Positions 52,579-61,504 of a stretch of 64,000 bases of DNA are shown here, piece by piece. The position numbers and the translations under genes are program-made. Below the pieces are notes generated by a model. The model was not told the origin of the DNA and searched no databases. It worked only from the letters and a program-made list of their open reading frames with translations. The stretch is taken from NCBI GenBank assembly GCA_964521195.1, contig CAZFRE010000002.1, forward strand, positions 434,001-498,000, written 5' to 3'. The DNA comes from CAWDNM01 sp964521195 (GTDB taxonomy: Bacteria; Actinomycetota; Coriobacteriia; Anaerosomatales; JAAXUF01). The stretch's first letter is position 1. Each line of letters opens with the position of its first letter.

Positions 52579-53397
52579 GTGCTGCGTTTCGATGACATCT
52601 CGTTCGCGTATCGGTCGGCGGCAGGCACGGCGCCGGTGCTGACCGGCGTCAGCCTCGCGATCGCGCCGGGCGAGGAGGTCGCGATCCTGGGCGCGAACGG
52701 TTCGGGCAAGTCGACGCTCGCGCGGCTCGCGAACGGGATTCTGCTTCCGTCGGCGGGGACTGTGTCCGTGGATGGCATTCCCGCCTCGGATCCGGATCGG
52801 ATCCGGGAGCTCCGGGAGCGCGTAGGCATCGTGTTCCAACACCCCGACGACCAGATCGTGGCGACGTCCGTGGAAGACGACGCGGCGTTCGGGCCGGAGA
52901 ATCTCGGCATGCCCAGAGATGCCATCCGGGAACGAGTGACCGCAGCGCTGGCCGCAGTCGGGCTGGCGGGCCTGGAAGGGCGCGAACCGCACCTGCTCTC
53001 CGGCGGCCAGAAGCAGCGCCTTGCGATCGCCGGCGCGCTGGCCATGCAGCCGACCTACCTCGTGCTTGACGAGCCGACATCCATGTTGGACCCGGAAGGC
53101 CGATCGGACGTGATGGCGATCGTCACGCGGCTGTGCGCCCAAGGCCACGGTGTCCTGCACATCACCCACGACCTCGCTGACGTCGCCGGCGCAGATAGGG
53201 TGGTCGTGCTCGACGGCGGTCGCATCGTGTTCGAGGGCACGCCGGGCGCTCTGCTCGGCGAGAAGGACCGGCTGGAGGGGTGGGGGCTCGAGCCGCCCGT
53301 CGGCGCGCAGCTTGCGGAGTGGCTGAGACATCTGGGCGCCGAGGTTCCCGCAGGTGCGGTCGAGCCCGCGGAGCTGGTGGAGGCGGCATGTCGCTGA
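52579..53397 (+). CDS. ecfA1: ECF transporter ATP-binding subunit EcfA1
   Basis: One of the two ATPases that power an energy-coupling factor vitamin or metal importer. 272 residues with Walker A GANGSGKST, the Q-loop FQHPDDQIV, signature LLSGGQKQR, Walker B YLVLDEPT and switch His (HITHD). The FQHPDDQ motif is typical of ECF ATPases. GTG 52579 follows AAAGGGGG; the frame extends upstream only through the terminator. Its end overlaps ecfA2 by ten bases. Confidence 0.94.
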   Translation: MLRFDDISFAYRSAAGTAPVLTGVSLAIAPGEEVAILGANGSGKSTLARLANGILLPSAGTVSVDGIPASDPDRIRELRERVGIVFQHPDDQIVATSVEDDAAFGPENLGMPRDAIRERVTAALAAVGLAGLEGREPHLLSGGQKQRLAIAGALAMQPTYLVLDEPTSMLDPEGRSDVMAIVTRLCAQGHGVLHITHDLADVAGADRVVVLDGGRIVFEGTPGALLGEKDRLEGWGLEPPVGAQLAEWLRHLGAEVPAGAVEPAELVEAACR

Positions 53398-54221
53398 CAC
53401 TGGAGTCCGTGGGCTACGTCTACGCGCCGGGCACGGCGTTCGCCCAAAGGGCGCTCGCGGCGGTGTCACTCGCCGTGGCCCCGGGAGAACTCGTGCTCGT
53501 ACTCGGGTCGACGGGCTCCGGCAAGTCGACGCTGCTGCGAATCGGCGCCGGGCTACTCGCGGCCGATGAGGGCACCGCCACTCTGGACGGCACGGCGCTC
53601 GGCCGTTCATCCGCCCGCGGAGCCGTGGGTCTCGTGTTTCAGGACCCCGAAGCTCAGCTGTTCGCCGAGACGGTGCTGGCCGACGTGATGTTCGGTCCGC
53701 GCAACCTCGGCCGGACGGCCGCCGAGGCCGAGATACTCGCACGTGAGGCACTGTCCGTCGTCGGGCTCGACCCCGAGCGGTTCGCCGAGCGTTCACCGTT
53801 CGCGCTGTCCGGAGGCGAGGCCCGCCGGGCGGCGATCGCGGGAGTGCTCGCGATGCGACCCCGCTATCTGTTGCTCGACGAGCCGACGGCCGGGCTTGAC
53901 GCGCGTGGCCGGGCATCCGTGCGCGACGTGGTGCGTACGGCACGGCGCAGCGCAGGAGTGGTGGTCGTCAGCCATTCCGCTCAGGAGTTCCTCGCCGAGG
54001 CGGACCGTGTACTCGTGCTTGCGCGGGGTGAGGCCGTATTCAACGGTCCCGCTGACGCCCTGATAGCCGACCCGTCGCCATTCGCCGAAGCGGGTCTCTC
54101 GGCGCCCGAGGTCCTCCGCTTCCAGCTGCTCGCCCGCGAACGCGGCGCAGACCCCGGGCCGTTCACCCTCGATCCGGAAGTGGCCGCGCGCAACGTGCGC
54201 CGAGCACGGGGGTGTGGCTGA
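53388..54221 (+). CDS. ecfA2: ECF transporter ATP-binding subunit EcfA2
   Basis: Second ATPase of the module, 277 residues, with Walker A GSTGSGKST, Q-loop FQDPEAQLF, signature FALSGGEARR (a variant with EAR instead of QKQR), Walker B YLLLDEPT and switch His (VVSHS). ATG 53388 overlaps the end of ecfA1, and the stop overlaps the ecfT start by one base, so all three are translationally coupled and probably made in fixed ratio. The C-terminal 35 residues are a lineage-variable extension. Confidence 0.93.
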   Translation: MSLTLESVGYVYAPGTAFAQRALAAVSLAVAPGELVLVLGSTGSGKSTLLRIGAGLLAADEGTATLDGTALGRSSARGAVGLVFQDPEAQLFAETVLADVMFGPRNLGRTAAEAEILAREALSVVGLDPERFAERSPFALSGGEARRAAIAGVLAMRPRYLLLDEPTAGLDARGRASVRDVVRTARRSAGVVVVSHSAQEFLAEADRVLVLARGEAVFNGPADALIADPSPFAEAGLSAPEVLRFQLLARERGADPGPFTLDPEVAARNVRRARGCG

Positions 54222-55012
54222 TGGCTGTCCCCGTGCCGTTCGGGCAGTACGTTCCGGGCGACTCGCCCGTGCATCGGCTCGATCCGCGCGCCAAACTCGG
54301 GCTCGTCGTCGCCTACACCGTCGGGCTGTTCGGCATCCAGGCGTGGGCCGGGTTCGCGGTCGCCGCTGCATGCGTCGCGCTCGCGGTGGCGTCGTCGCGG
54401 ATCCCGCCGCACATCGCCCTACGCGGTCTCAAGGCGATGGGCGTCCTCTTCGCGTTCACGCTCGCGGCCAACGCTGTGCGTTGGCAGCCCGTGGAGTCGC
54501 TCGCGCGGCTTGGCCCGCTCGGTATCGACGGGGCAGGCCTGACGACCGGCTTGTTCTTCGTGACCCGCATCGCGCTGCTCGTCGTGGGGACGTCGCTCCT
54601 CACGCTCACCACCTCTCCGGTGGCGCTGACCGATGCGCTCGCCCGAGTCATGGGGCCGCTGCGTGCCGTCCGCGTGCCGGTGGACGACATCGCCATGATG
54701 TTCTCGATCGCGCTGCGTTTCATCCCCACGACCGCCGAGGAGGCCGAGAAGATCGTCGTGGCGCAATGCGCCCGGGGTGCGGTGTTCGACGAGGGAGGAC
54801 CCGTGCGACGCGCCAAGGCGTGGGTACCTGTGCTCGTGCCGCTGTTCGTGAAGCTGTTCCGCCGCGCCGATGACCTCGCCATCGCGATGGAGTCGCGCTG
54901 CTACACGGGGGTCGGCCGAACGAGGCTTCACGAGCCGCGGATGCGGCCGGCGGATTGGCTCACCCTCGTGGCAGGCGTGACGCTCGCCGCCGGTGCGGCG
55001 ATACTGTTCTAG
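54221..55012 (+). CDS. ecfT: ECF transporter transmembrane subunit EcfT
   Basis: Membrane scaffold that couples the ATPases to an interchangeable substrate-binding S component. 263 residues with about five to six hydrophobic helices and the two cytosolic coupling motifs (QCARGAVF and the later SRCYTGVGR). ATG 54221 is preferred to GTG 54212 because GGGGG lies eight bases before it and it overlaps the ecfA2 stop. No S component is nearby, which is usual for group II systems shared by several S proteins, so the substrate is unknown. Confidence 0.92.
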   Translation: MAVPVPFGQYVPGDSPVHRLDPRAKLGLVVAYTVGLFGIQAWAGFAVAAACVALAVASSRIPPHIALRGLKAMGVLFAFTLAANAVRWQPVESLARLGPLGIDGAGLTTGLFFVTRIALLVVGTSLLTLTTSPVALTDALARVMGPLRAVRVPVDDIAMMFSIALRFIPTTAEEAEKIVVAQCARGAVFDEGGPVRRAKAWVPVLVPLFVKLFRRADDLAIAMESRCYTGVGRTRLHEPRMRPADWLTLVAGVTLAAGAAILF

Positions 55013-55065
55013 CTGCCGCTCGGGCGAAGCGAGGCAGCCTACGCCGGTCACGAAGGACCCATCGG

Positions 55066-55878
55066 ATGCCAGAGAGAGACACAATCGAACCCGACGAGCA
55101 GGGCGCAGGCCCGGCTCTCGCCCTCACGCTATCCTACGACGGCGCGGACTTCTCGGGATTCGCGCGGCAGCCGGGACGCCGCACCGTGCAGGGAGACATC
55201 GAGCAGGCGCTGACGATCGCGCTGCGCCGCCCGATCGAGGTCGTGGGAGCGGGGCGCACGGACGCCGGCGTGCACGCCCGAGGGCAAGTCGTGAGCTTCG
55301 CGTCGACTCCCACGGATGGCGATGACCGCAGCCTGCTGCGGTCGCTCAACGCTCTGTGCGGTGAGGGTGTGGCCGTTCGACGCATCCGCCGCGCCCGCCC
55401 GGGGTTCTCGGCGAGGTTCGATGCGCTCTCGCGCGAGTACCGCTACCGCATCGTCGCCGGGCCGGTACCGCCGCTATTCCTGAGCAGCTACGTCTGGTGG
55501 ACGCCGCGCGACCTGGACACCGAGGCGATGGCCGCAGGGGCCGCGCACCTGCTGGGCGAGCACGACTTCAAGTCGTTCTGTCTGGCGGCGTCGGCGGTGG
55601 ACAAGACCACGATGCGTCGGCTTGACTCGATCGACTTCACCGAGGAGGAGCACTTGGGTGAGCGCTGCCTTACGGTGCGTATCGTGGGCAACGCCTTCTT
55701 GCACTCGATGGTGCGCGTGATCATCGGGACGCTGGCCGAGGTGGGCGCGGGCCGCAGGGCACCAGACTGGGTGGCAGGGGTGCTCGATGCGTGTGACCGA
55801 AGTGCCGCCGGACCCACTGCTCCCGCTCACGGCCTGACCCTCTGGCACGTCGAGTACCCGGATGACGTCTGGCTGTAG
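55066..55878 (+). CDS. truA: tRNA pseudouridine synthase A
   Basis: Converts uridine 38-40 of the anticodon stem-loop to pseudouridine. 270 residues with the catalytic Asp in GAGRTDAGVHARGQVV, the LSREYRYRI segment and the C-terminal FLHSMVRVIIGTLAEVG. An acidic N-terminal extension of about 15 residues precedes the usual start. ATG 55066 is set by AAGGA eight bases upstream. The position after ecfT and before rplM is the Firmicutes-type order. Confidence 0.95.
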   Translation: MPERDTIEPDEQGAGPALALTLSYDGADFSGFARQPGRRTVQGDIEQALTIALRRPIEVVGAGRTDAGVHARGQVVSFASTPTDGDDRSLLRSLNALCGEGVAVRRIRRARPGFSARFDALSREYRYRIVAGPVPPLFLSSYVWWTPRDLDTEAMAAGAAHLLGEHDFKSFCLAASAVDKTTMRRLDSIDFTEEEHLGERCLTVRIVGNAFLHSMVRVIIGTLAEVGAGRRAPDWVAGVLDACDRSAAGPTAPAHGLTLWHVEYPDDVWL

Positions 55879-55929
55879 CCGTCGCGAACCGCGGGCCTTG
55901 CGCTGGATACACCCGGCGGCGTGTGCTCG

Positions 55930-55958
55930 TTGACGCATCCTCGCTACGCGGCTACTAT
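55930..55958 (+). promoter_or_regulatory. Promoter of rplM-rpsI
   Basis: TTGACG (55930-55935) and TACTAT (55953-55958) with a 17-base spacer, followed by a leader of about 65 bases before the rplM GTG. No known L13 leader structure was recognised. Confidence 0.65.
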
Positions 55959-56030
55959 GTGAGGGTTCGTTTCAGCAGCCCCGTGAAGGTTCGAACCGAA
56001 CATCGTTTGTAATCGTACGTTGGAGGACTT

Positions 56031-56465
56031 GTGAAGACCTACCACGCAAAGCCTGGTGAAGTCGAGCGCGAATGGCTCGTCATCGACGCCACCGACATGG
56101 TGCTGGGACGTCTTGCCAGCAAGGTCGCTCAGATCTTGAAGGGCAAGAACAAGCCGCAGTACACCCCGCACGTCGACACCGGTGACTTCGTAGTCATCGT
56201 CAACGCCGAGAAGGTCCGCCTCACGGGCAATAAGGCGTTCACGAAGAACTACTACAGCCACAGCGGCTTCCCGGGTGGCCTCAAGGAGGTCTCGTTCCAG
56301 CGGATGCTCGAGAAGCACCCGGAACGAATCGTCGAGAAGGCCGTCAAGGGCATGCTCCCCAAGAACACCCTCGGGCGTGCGATGAATCGCAAGCTCAAGG
56401 TGTACGCAGGCCCGGACCATCCTCACGCTGCTCAGAAGCCGCGTCAGATCACGCTGGAGGACTAA
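56031..56465 (+). CDS. rplM: 50S ribosomal protein L13
   Basis: Early-assembly protein, 144 residues, with the start KTYHAKPGEVEREWLVIDATDMVLGRLAS-type sequence summarised as WLVIDATDMVLGRLAS, the GKNKPQYTPHVDTGDFVVIVNAEKV core and the C-terminal KLKVYAGPDHPHAAQ. GTG 56031 follows TTGGAGGA. rpsI starts three bases after its stop. Confidence 0.97.
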   Translation: MKTYHAKPGEVEREWLVIDATDMVLGRLASKVAQILKGKNKPQYTPHVDTGDFVVIVNAEKVRLTGNKAFTKNYYSHSGFPGGLKEVSFQRMLEKHPERIVEKAVKGMLPKNTLGRAMNRKLKVYAGPDHPHAAQKPRQITLED

Positions 56466-56468
56466 CGC

Positions 56469-56867
56469 ATGGCTGAGACTAAGGCCACCTACTACGGCAC
56501 CGGCCGCCGCAAGACCTCGGTCGCTCGCGTCCGTCTGGTCCCCGGCACCGGCGTCATCACCGTCAACAAGAAGCCCGCGCTGCAGTTCTTCGGCCGCGAG
56601 GCGCTCGTGAACTTCGTCGAGACGCCGTTCAAGGCGACCGAGACGAGCGGCCGCTTCGACGTCATCGCCCAGTGCCACGGCGGCGGTGTGTCCGGCCAGG
56701 CCGGCGCCCTGCGCCACGGCATCGCGCGTGCGCTGCTCGAGGCCGGCGACGAGTACCGCGCCGAGCTCAAGCGCGCGGGCTACCTGCGCCGCGACCCCCG
56801 TATGGTCGAGCGCAAGAAGTACGGCCTGAAGAAGGCCCGCAAGAAGCCGCAGTTCTCGAAGCGCTAG
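56469..56867 (+). CDS. rpsI: 30S ribosomal protein S9
   Basis: Its C-terminal tail reaches the P-site tRNA. 132 residues with YYGTGRRKTSVARVRLVPGTG, GGGVSGQAGALRHGIARAL, RDPRMVERKKYGLKKARKKPQFSKR-type tail ending in the invariant Lys-Arg. A terminator follows 28 bases downstream. Confidence 0.97.
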   Translation: MAETKATYYGTGRRKTSVARVRLVPGTGVITVNKKPALQFFGREALVNFVETPFKATETSGRFDVIAQCHGGGVSGQAGALRHGIARALLEAGDEYRAELKRAGYLRRDPRMVERKKYGLKKARKKPQFSKR

Positions 56868-56895
56868 GAACCGCGGAGTATTCCTGAGCATGGTC

Positions 56896-56927
56896 GGGGC
56901 TCGTCGCTGTCGCGGCGGGCCCCGTTT
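56896..56927 (+). terminator. Terminator after rpsI
   Basis: Stem GGGGCTCGTCGC (56896-56907) with GCGGCGGGCCCC (56912-56923), two G-T pairs, loop TGTC, then GTTTCATT. Lies between rpsI and glmM. Confidence 0.7.
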
Positions 56928-56946
56928 CATTCGAGAGAGGACGAGC

Positions 56947-58284
56947 ATGTCTCGGCTGTTTGGAACGGACGGCGTGCGCGGCGTCGCGAATGCCGAACTC
57001 ACGCCGGAACTCGCGTTCCGACTTGGGGAGGCTGCCGGCCACTTCCTCGGCGACAAGGGGCGCGGCCGGATCGTCGTCGGCCGGGACACCCGCCAGAGCG
57101 GCGAGATGCTCGAGGCTGCGCTCGTGGCGGGGCTGCTCGCCGGCGGAGCGGACGCGCTGCTGTGCGGCATCGTGCCCACGCCCGCGGTCGCGCTACTCGT
57201 ACGCGAGCTCGAGGCCGACGGCGGCGTGGTCATCTCGGCGTCTCACAACCCACCCGACTACAACGGCATCAAGCTGTTCAGCCGGGACGGGTTCAAGCTG
57301 CCCGATGAGCTTGAGGACGAGATCGAGGCGTTCTGCACGAATGAGCGCGAGGCATGGGTCCGGCCGACCGGAGCCGGCGTCGGGCGTGTCGAGCGGGTCG
57401 AAGGTGCGCTCGAGCGCTACATCGCGCACGCGGTCGACACCATCGACGTGGATCTCACCGGTCTGACCGTCGCAGTCGACAGCGGGCACGGGGCGTCCGG
57501 CATCGCGACACCCGAGGCGTTCAGGCAGCTCGGGGCCAAGGTCATAGCGATCAACACCGGATCGGATGGCATGGACATCAACGTGGGTTGCGGTTCGACC
57601 AACCTCACCCCGATCACCGAGATCGTGAGCGATCACGAGGTCGATCTCGCCATCGCGCACGACGGGGATGCGGATCGTGTTCTCGCCGTCGATGAGACCG
57701 GCGAGGAGGTCGACGGCGACGCGATCATGGCGATCTGCGCCGCGCACCTCCACGGACTCGACATGCTCCCGCTGAACACCGTCGTATCCACCGTCATGTG
57801 CAACCTCGGCTTCGAGATCGCGATGCGGGAGCGCGGCATCACCGTGATCAAGACCAAGGTCGGCGATCGCTACGTGCTCGAACAGCTCCAGACCTCGGGA
57901 GCCACGCTCGGCGGCGAGCAGTCGGGCCACATCATCTTCCTCGACCACAACACGACCGGCGACGGTCTCGTGACAGCGCTGCAGCTTGCTGCGGTCATGC
58001 AGGAGACGGGCAAGCCGCTCTCAGAGCTGAGGCGCGTGATGAGGCGCTACCCGCAGGTCCTCGTGAACGTCCCCGTGGCCGACAAGGCCAGGCTCACGTC
58101 GAGCGCCACCATCGCCGACGCGATCCACGCCGCCGAGAAGGAGCTGGGGGACTCGGGTCGCGTGCTGGTGCGCCCGTCGGGCACCGAGCCGCTCGTGCGC
58201 GTGATGGCAGAGGCCGCGGACGAGGAATCGGCGGCGCGCGTCGTCGCGGGCCTCGTCGAGGTCGTCCGAGCGGAGCTCGGCTAG
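56947..58284 (+). CDS. glmM: Phosphoglucosamine mutase
   Basis: Converts glucosamine 6-phosphate to glucosamine 1-phosphate, feeding UDP-GlcNAc for peptidoglycan. 445 residues with the catalytic phosphoserine loop (ISASHNPPDYNGIK, Ser99), the magnesium-binding DGDADR (239-244) and the C-terminal phosphate-binding RPSGTEPLVRVM. ATG 56947 follows GAGAGGA and starts with the family sequence MSRLFGTDGVRG. The upstream enzyme of the pathway, glmS, is 0.8 kb downstream, separated by a PAS gene and a ribozyme. Confidence 0.97.
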   Translation: MSRLFGTDGVRGVANAELTPELAFRLGEAAGHFLGDKGRGRIVVGRDTRQSGEMLEAALVAGLLAGGADALLCGIVPTPAVALLVRELEADGGVVISASHNPPDYNGIKLFSRDGFKLPDELEDEIEAFCTNEREAWVRPTGAGVGRVERVEGALERYIAHAVDTIDVDLTGLTVAVDSGHGASGIATPEAFRQLGAKVIAINTGSDGMDINVGCGSTNLTPITEIVSDHEVDLAIAHDGDADRVLAVDETGEEVDGDAIMAICAAHLHGLDMLPLNTVVSTVMCNLGFEIAMRERGITVIKTKVGDRYVLEQLQTSGATLGGEQSGHIIFLDHNTTGDGLVTALQLAAVMQETGKPLSELRRVMRRYPQVLVNVPVADKARLTSSATIADAIHAAEKELGDSGRVLVRPSGTEPLVRVMAEAADEESAARVVAGLVEVVRAELG

Positions 58285-58285
58285 C

Positions 58286-58666
58286 ATGACGCACGGCCGC
58301 ATTCCCTTGGGCCACGGTTCGCTCGGCGCATCCGAGCTTGTCGTGGCGTTCTCGTCGCTACCGGCCGACATCACATTCGTCGACGCCGATGGGGTCGTTC
58401 GCTACTTCAGCGAGTACCGGATCTTCTCGCGCCCGGAGAGTTGCCTCGACGCCGACGTGCTCGAATGCCACCGGCCGGAGAGCCGCGCCGGCATCGCGAA
58501 CATGCTCGCGGAGTTCCGCGATGGCTGGCGGGATGAAGCGGTGTTCGCCGCCCACAAGGATGGCCGCCTCGTTCACGTCCGCTACCTGGCGCTTCGTGAG
58601 GCTGACGGGACGTACGTCGGCTGCCTCGAGATCGCCCAGTGGGCCGATGAGGTCACCGGGTTCTAG
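58286..58666 (+). CDS. PAS-domain protein of the DUF438/PAS_10 type
   Basis: Soluble 126-residue protein that is essentially one PAS domain. It begins with the family-like FSSLPADITFVDADGVVRYFSE and continues through SRPESCLDADVLECHRPES to LVHVRYLALREADGTYVGCLEIAQ. PAS domains of this type occur at the C terminus of DUF438 proteins and may bind a cofactor or small ligand; none can be assigned here. The ATG is one base after the glmM stop, so it is co-translated with glmM, which is unexpected for a sensor and may be incidental. Confidence 0.8.
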   Translation: MTHGRIPLGHGSLGASELVVAFSSLPADITFVDADGVVRYFSEYRIFSRPESCLDADVLECHRPESRAGIANMLAEFRDGWRDEAVFAAHKDGRLVHVRYLALREADGTYVGCLEIAQWADEVTGF

Positions 58667-58768
58667 CCCCGCCGCGCATCGGCCTTGGTCAAGTCACGTC
58701 ACGGGATGCCGATGAACAGTCATGGCGTGACCCGTAACCGCGTCGTCATCGCCGTGACCTGCCCCGCC

Positions 58769-58777
58769 TGCTACACT
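58769..58777 (+). promoter_or_regulatory. Extended -10 promoter for glmS
   Basis: TGCTACACT: an extended -10 (TG at 58769-58770, TACACT at 58772-58777) without a good -35. Transcription would start near 58784, about 50 bases before the ribozyme cleavage site. The 105 bases between the PAS gene and this site hold no gene; a weak GTCACG/CGTGAC complementarity is the only structure seen. Confidence 0.45.
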
Positions 58778-58836
58778 TGCCGAGACAGCGAACCGCCACA
58801 GAAGGGGGATGCCTGACACCGCTGCAGCACCAAGAA

Positions 58837-58995
58837 GCGCCGGGACTGGCTGCGCCGCAGATAGGTCGCGCCAGTTGACGAGGAGAGGGCTCATCGAAGC
58901 ATTCGGCGGATGGCTCTCCGGCCTGACCAGGGTCGAGACGATGTCGACAAAGCCCGCGAGCGATCGCGGAACAAAGCGGCACCGGTCTGGTTTCT
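58837..58995 (+). ncRNA. glmS ribozyme (glucosamine-6-phosphate-activated self-cleaving RNA)
   Basis: The 448-base leader of glmS contains the glmS ribozyme core. The cleavage site is before G58837 in A-GCGCC; next come the GGGACTGG segment, the double-pseudoknot core GTTGACGAGGAGAGGG with TCATCGAA and CGGCGGATGG (58874-58913), and CTCTCCGG closing it. Downstream are the accessory stems: GTCGA/TCGAC (58932-58936, 58944-58948), CCGCGA-GCGA-TCGCGG (58954-58969), AACAAAGCGG, and the closing pair GACCAG (58925-58930) with CTGGTT (58987-58992). In known cases glucosamine 6-phosphate is the catalytic cofactor, and cleavage leads to mRNA decay, giving feedback control. Confidence 0.93.
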
Positions 58996-59114
58996 CCATC
59001 ACTCAAGGGGTATCGCCCCGGCGTCGGGCATGGACGATCGCCCGTGCGCTCTCGCGGCACATCGGCCGCAGGTGACCGAGAACTCACACTCCCAAACACG
59101 GAGGTCTGCTACCC

Positions 59115-60944
<1,830 letters not shown>

Positions 60945-60951
60945 GCGAAAC

Positions 60952-61449
60952 GTGAGCGTACTGGGATTGGGCGTCGACATCGTCGAGATCGAGCGGATGC
61001 GGCTCGCGCTCGAGCGCACGCCGCGCATCAAGGAACGCATCTTCTCAGATGACGAGCGCTGGTACTGCGAGCACAAGCCGAAGCCGTACGTGCACTACGC
61101 CATGCGCTTCGCCGCGAAGGAGGCGGTGCTCAAGGCGCTTGGGACGGGCTTCTCGGGCATGCGGTTCAAGGACGTCGAGGTCGTACGCGAGAACAACGGG
61201 CGGCCGACTCCGAAGCTTTCCGGACGCGCAGCGCAGCGCGCCGAGGAGCTCGGCGTCGTGGAGATGCACCTGTCGCTCTCGTTCACGCATTCGACCGCCG
61301 TCGCGTCGGCGGTCGCCATCACCGAGGACGCGCGGCCGCGCAAGGACGAGCGCCCCGACCCGAAGGCGCAGCTCGCCGCCTCGTTCAAGGAGGCCAGGGC
61401 GCTGCTCGACCAGGTCGGGCCTGAGGATTCGGGCGAGATTTCGGAGTAA
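60952..61449 (+). CDS. acpS: Holo-[acyl-carrier-protein] synthase
   Basis: Transfers phosphopantetheine from CoA to acyl carrier protein. The motifs LGLGVDIVEIERM (with the metal-binding Asp) and RFAAKEAVLKALGTG (with the catalytic Glu) are clear. At 165 residues it is about 40 longer than the usual enzyme; the extra C-terminal part (about 127-165) is charged and looks helical (LAASFKEARALLDQ). GTG start seven bases after glmS. Confidence 0.94.
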   Translation: MSVLGLGVDIVEIERMRLALERTPRIKERIFSDDERWYCEHKPKPYVHYAMRFAAKEAVLKALGTGFSGMRFKDVEVVRENNGRPTPKLSGRAAQRAEELGVVEMHLSLSFTHSTAVASAVAITEDARPRKDERPDPKAQLAASFKEARALLDQVGPEDSGEISE

Positions 61450-61504
61450 GCTAGACGGGCGGTCCCACGCAGGGGCCGCCTGTTCATCGTCTGCGGGGGG
61501 ATCG

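Noticed and set aside
58809..59075. Small open frames in the glmS leader as a leader peptide gene
   Set aside because: The region is explained by the glmS ribozyme; the frames have no ribosome site and cross the cleavage site.
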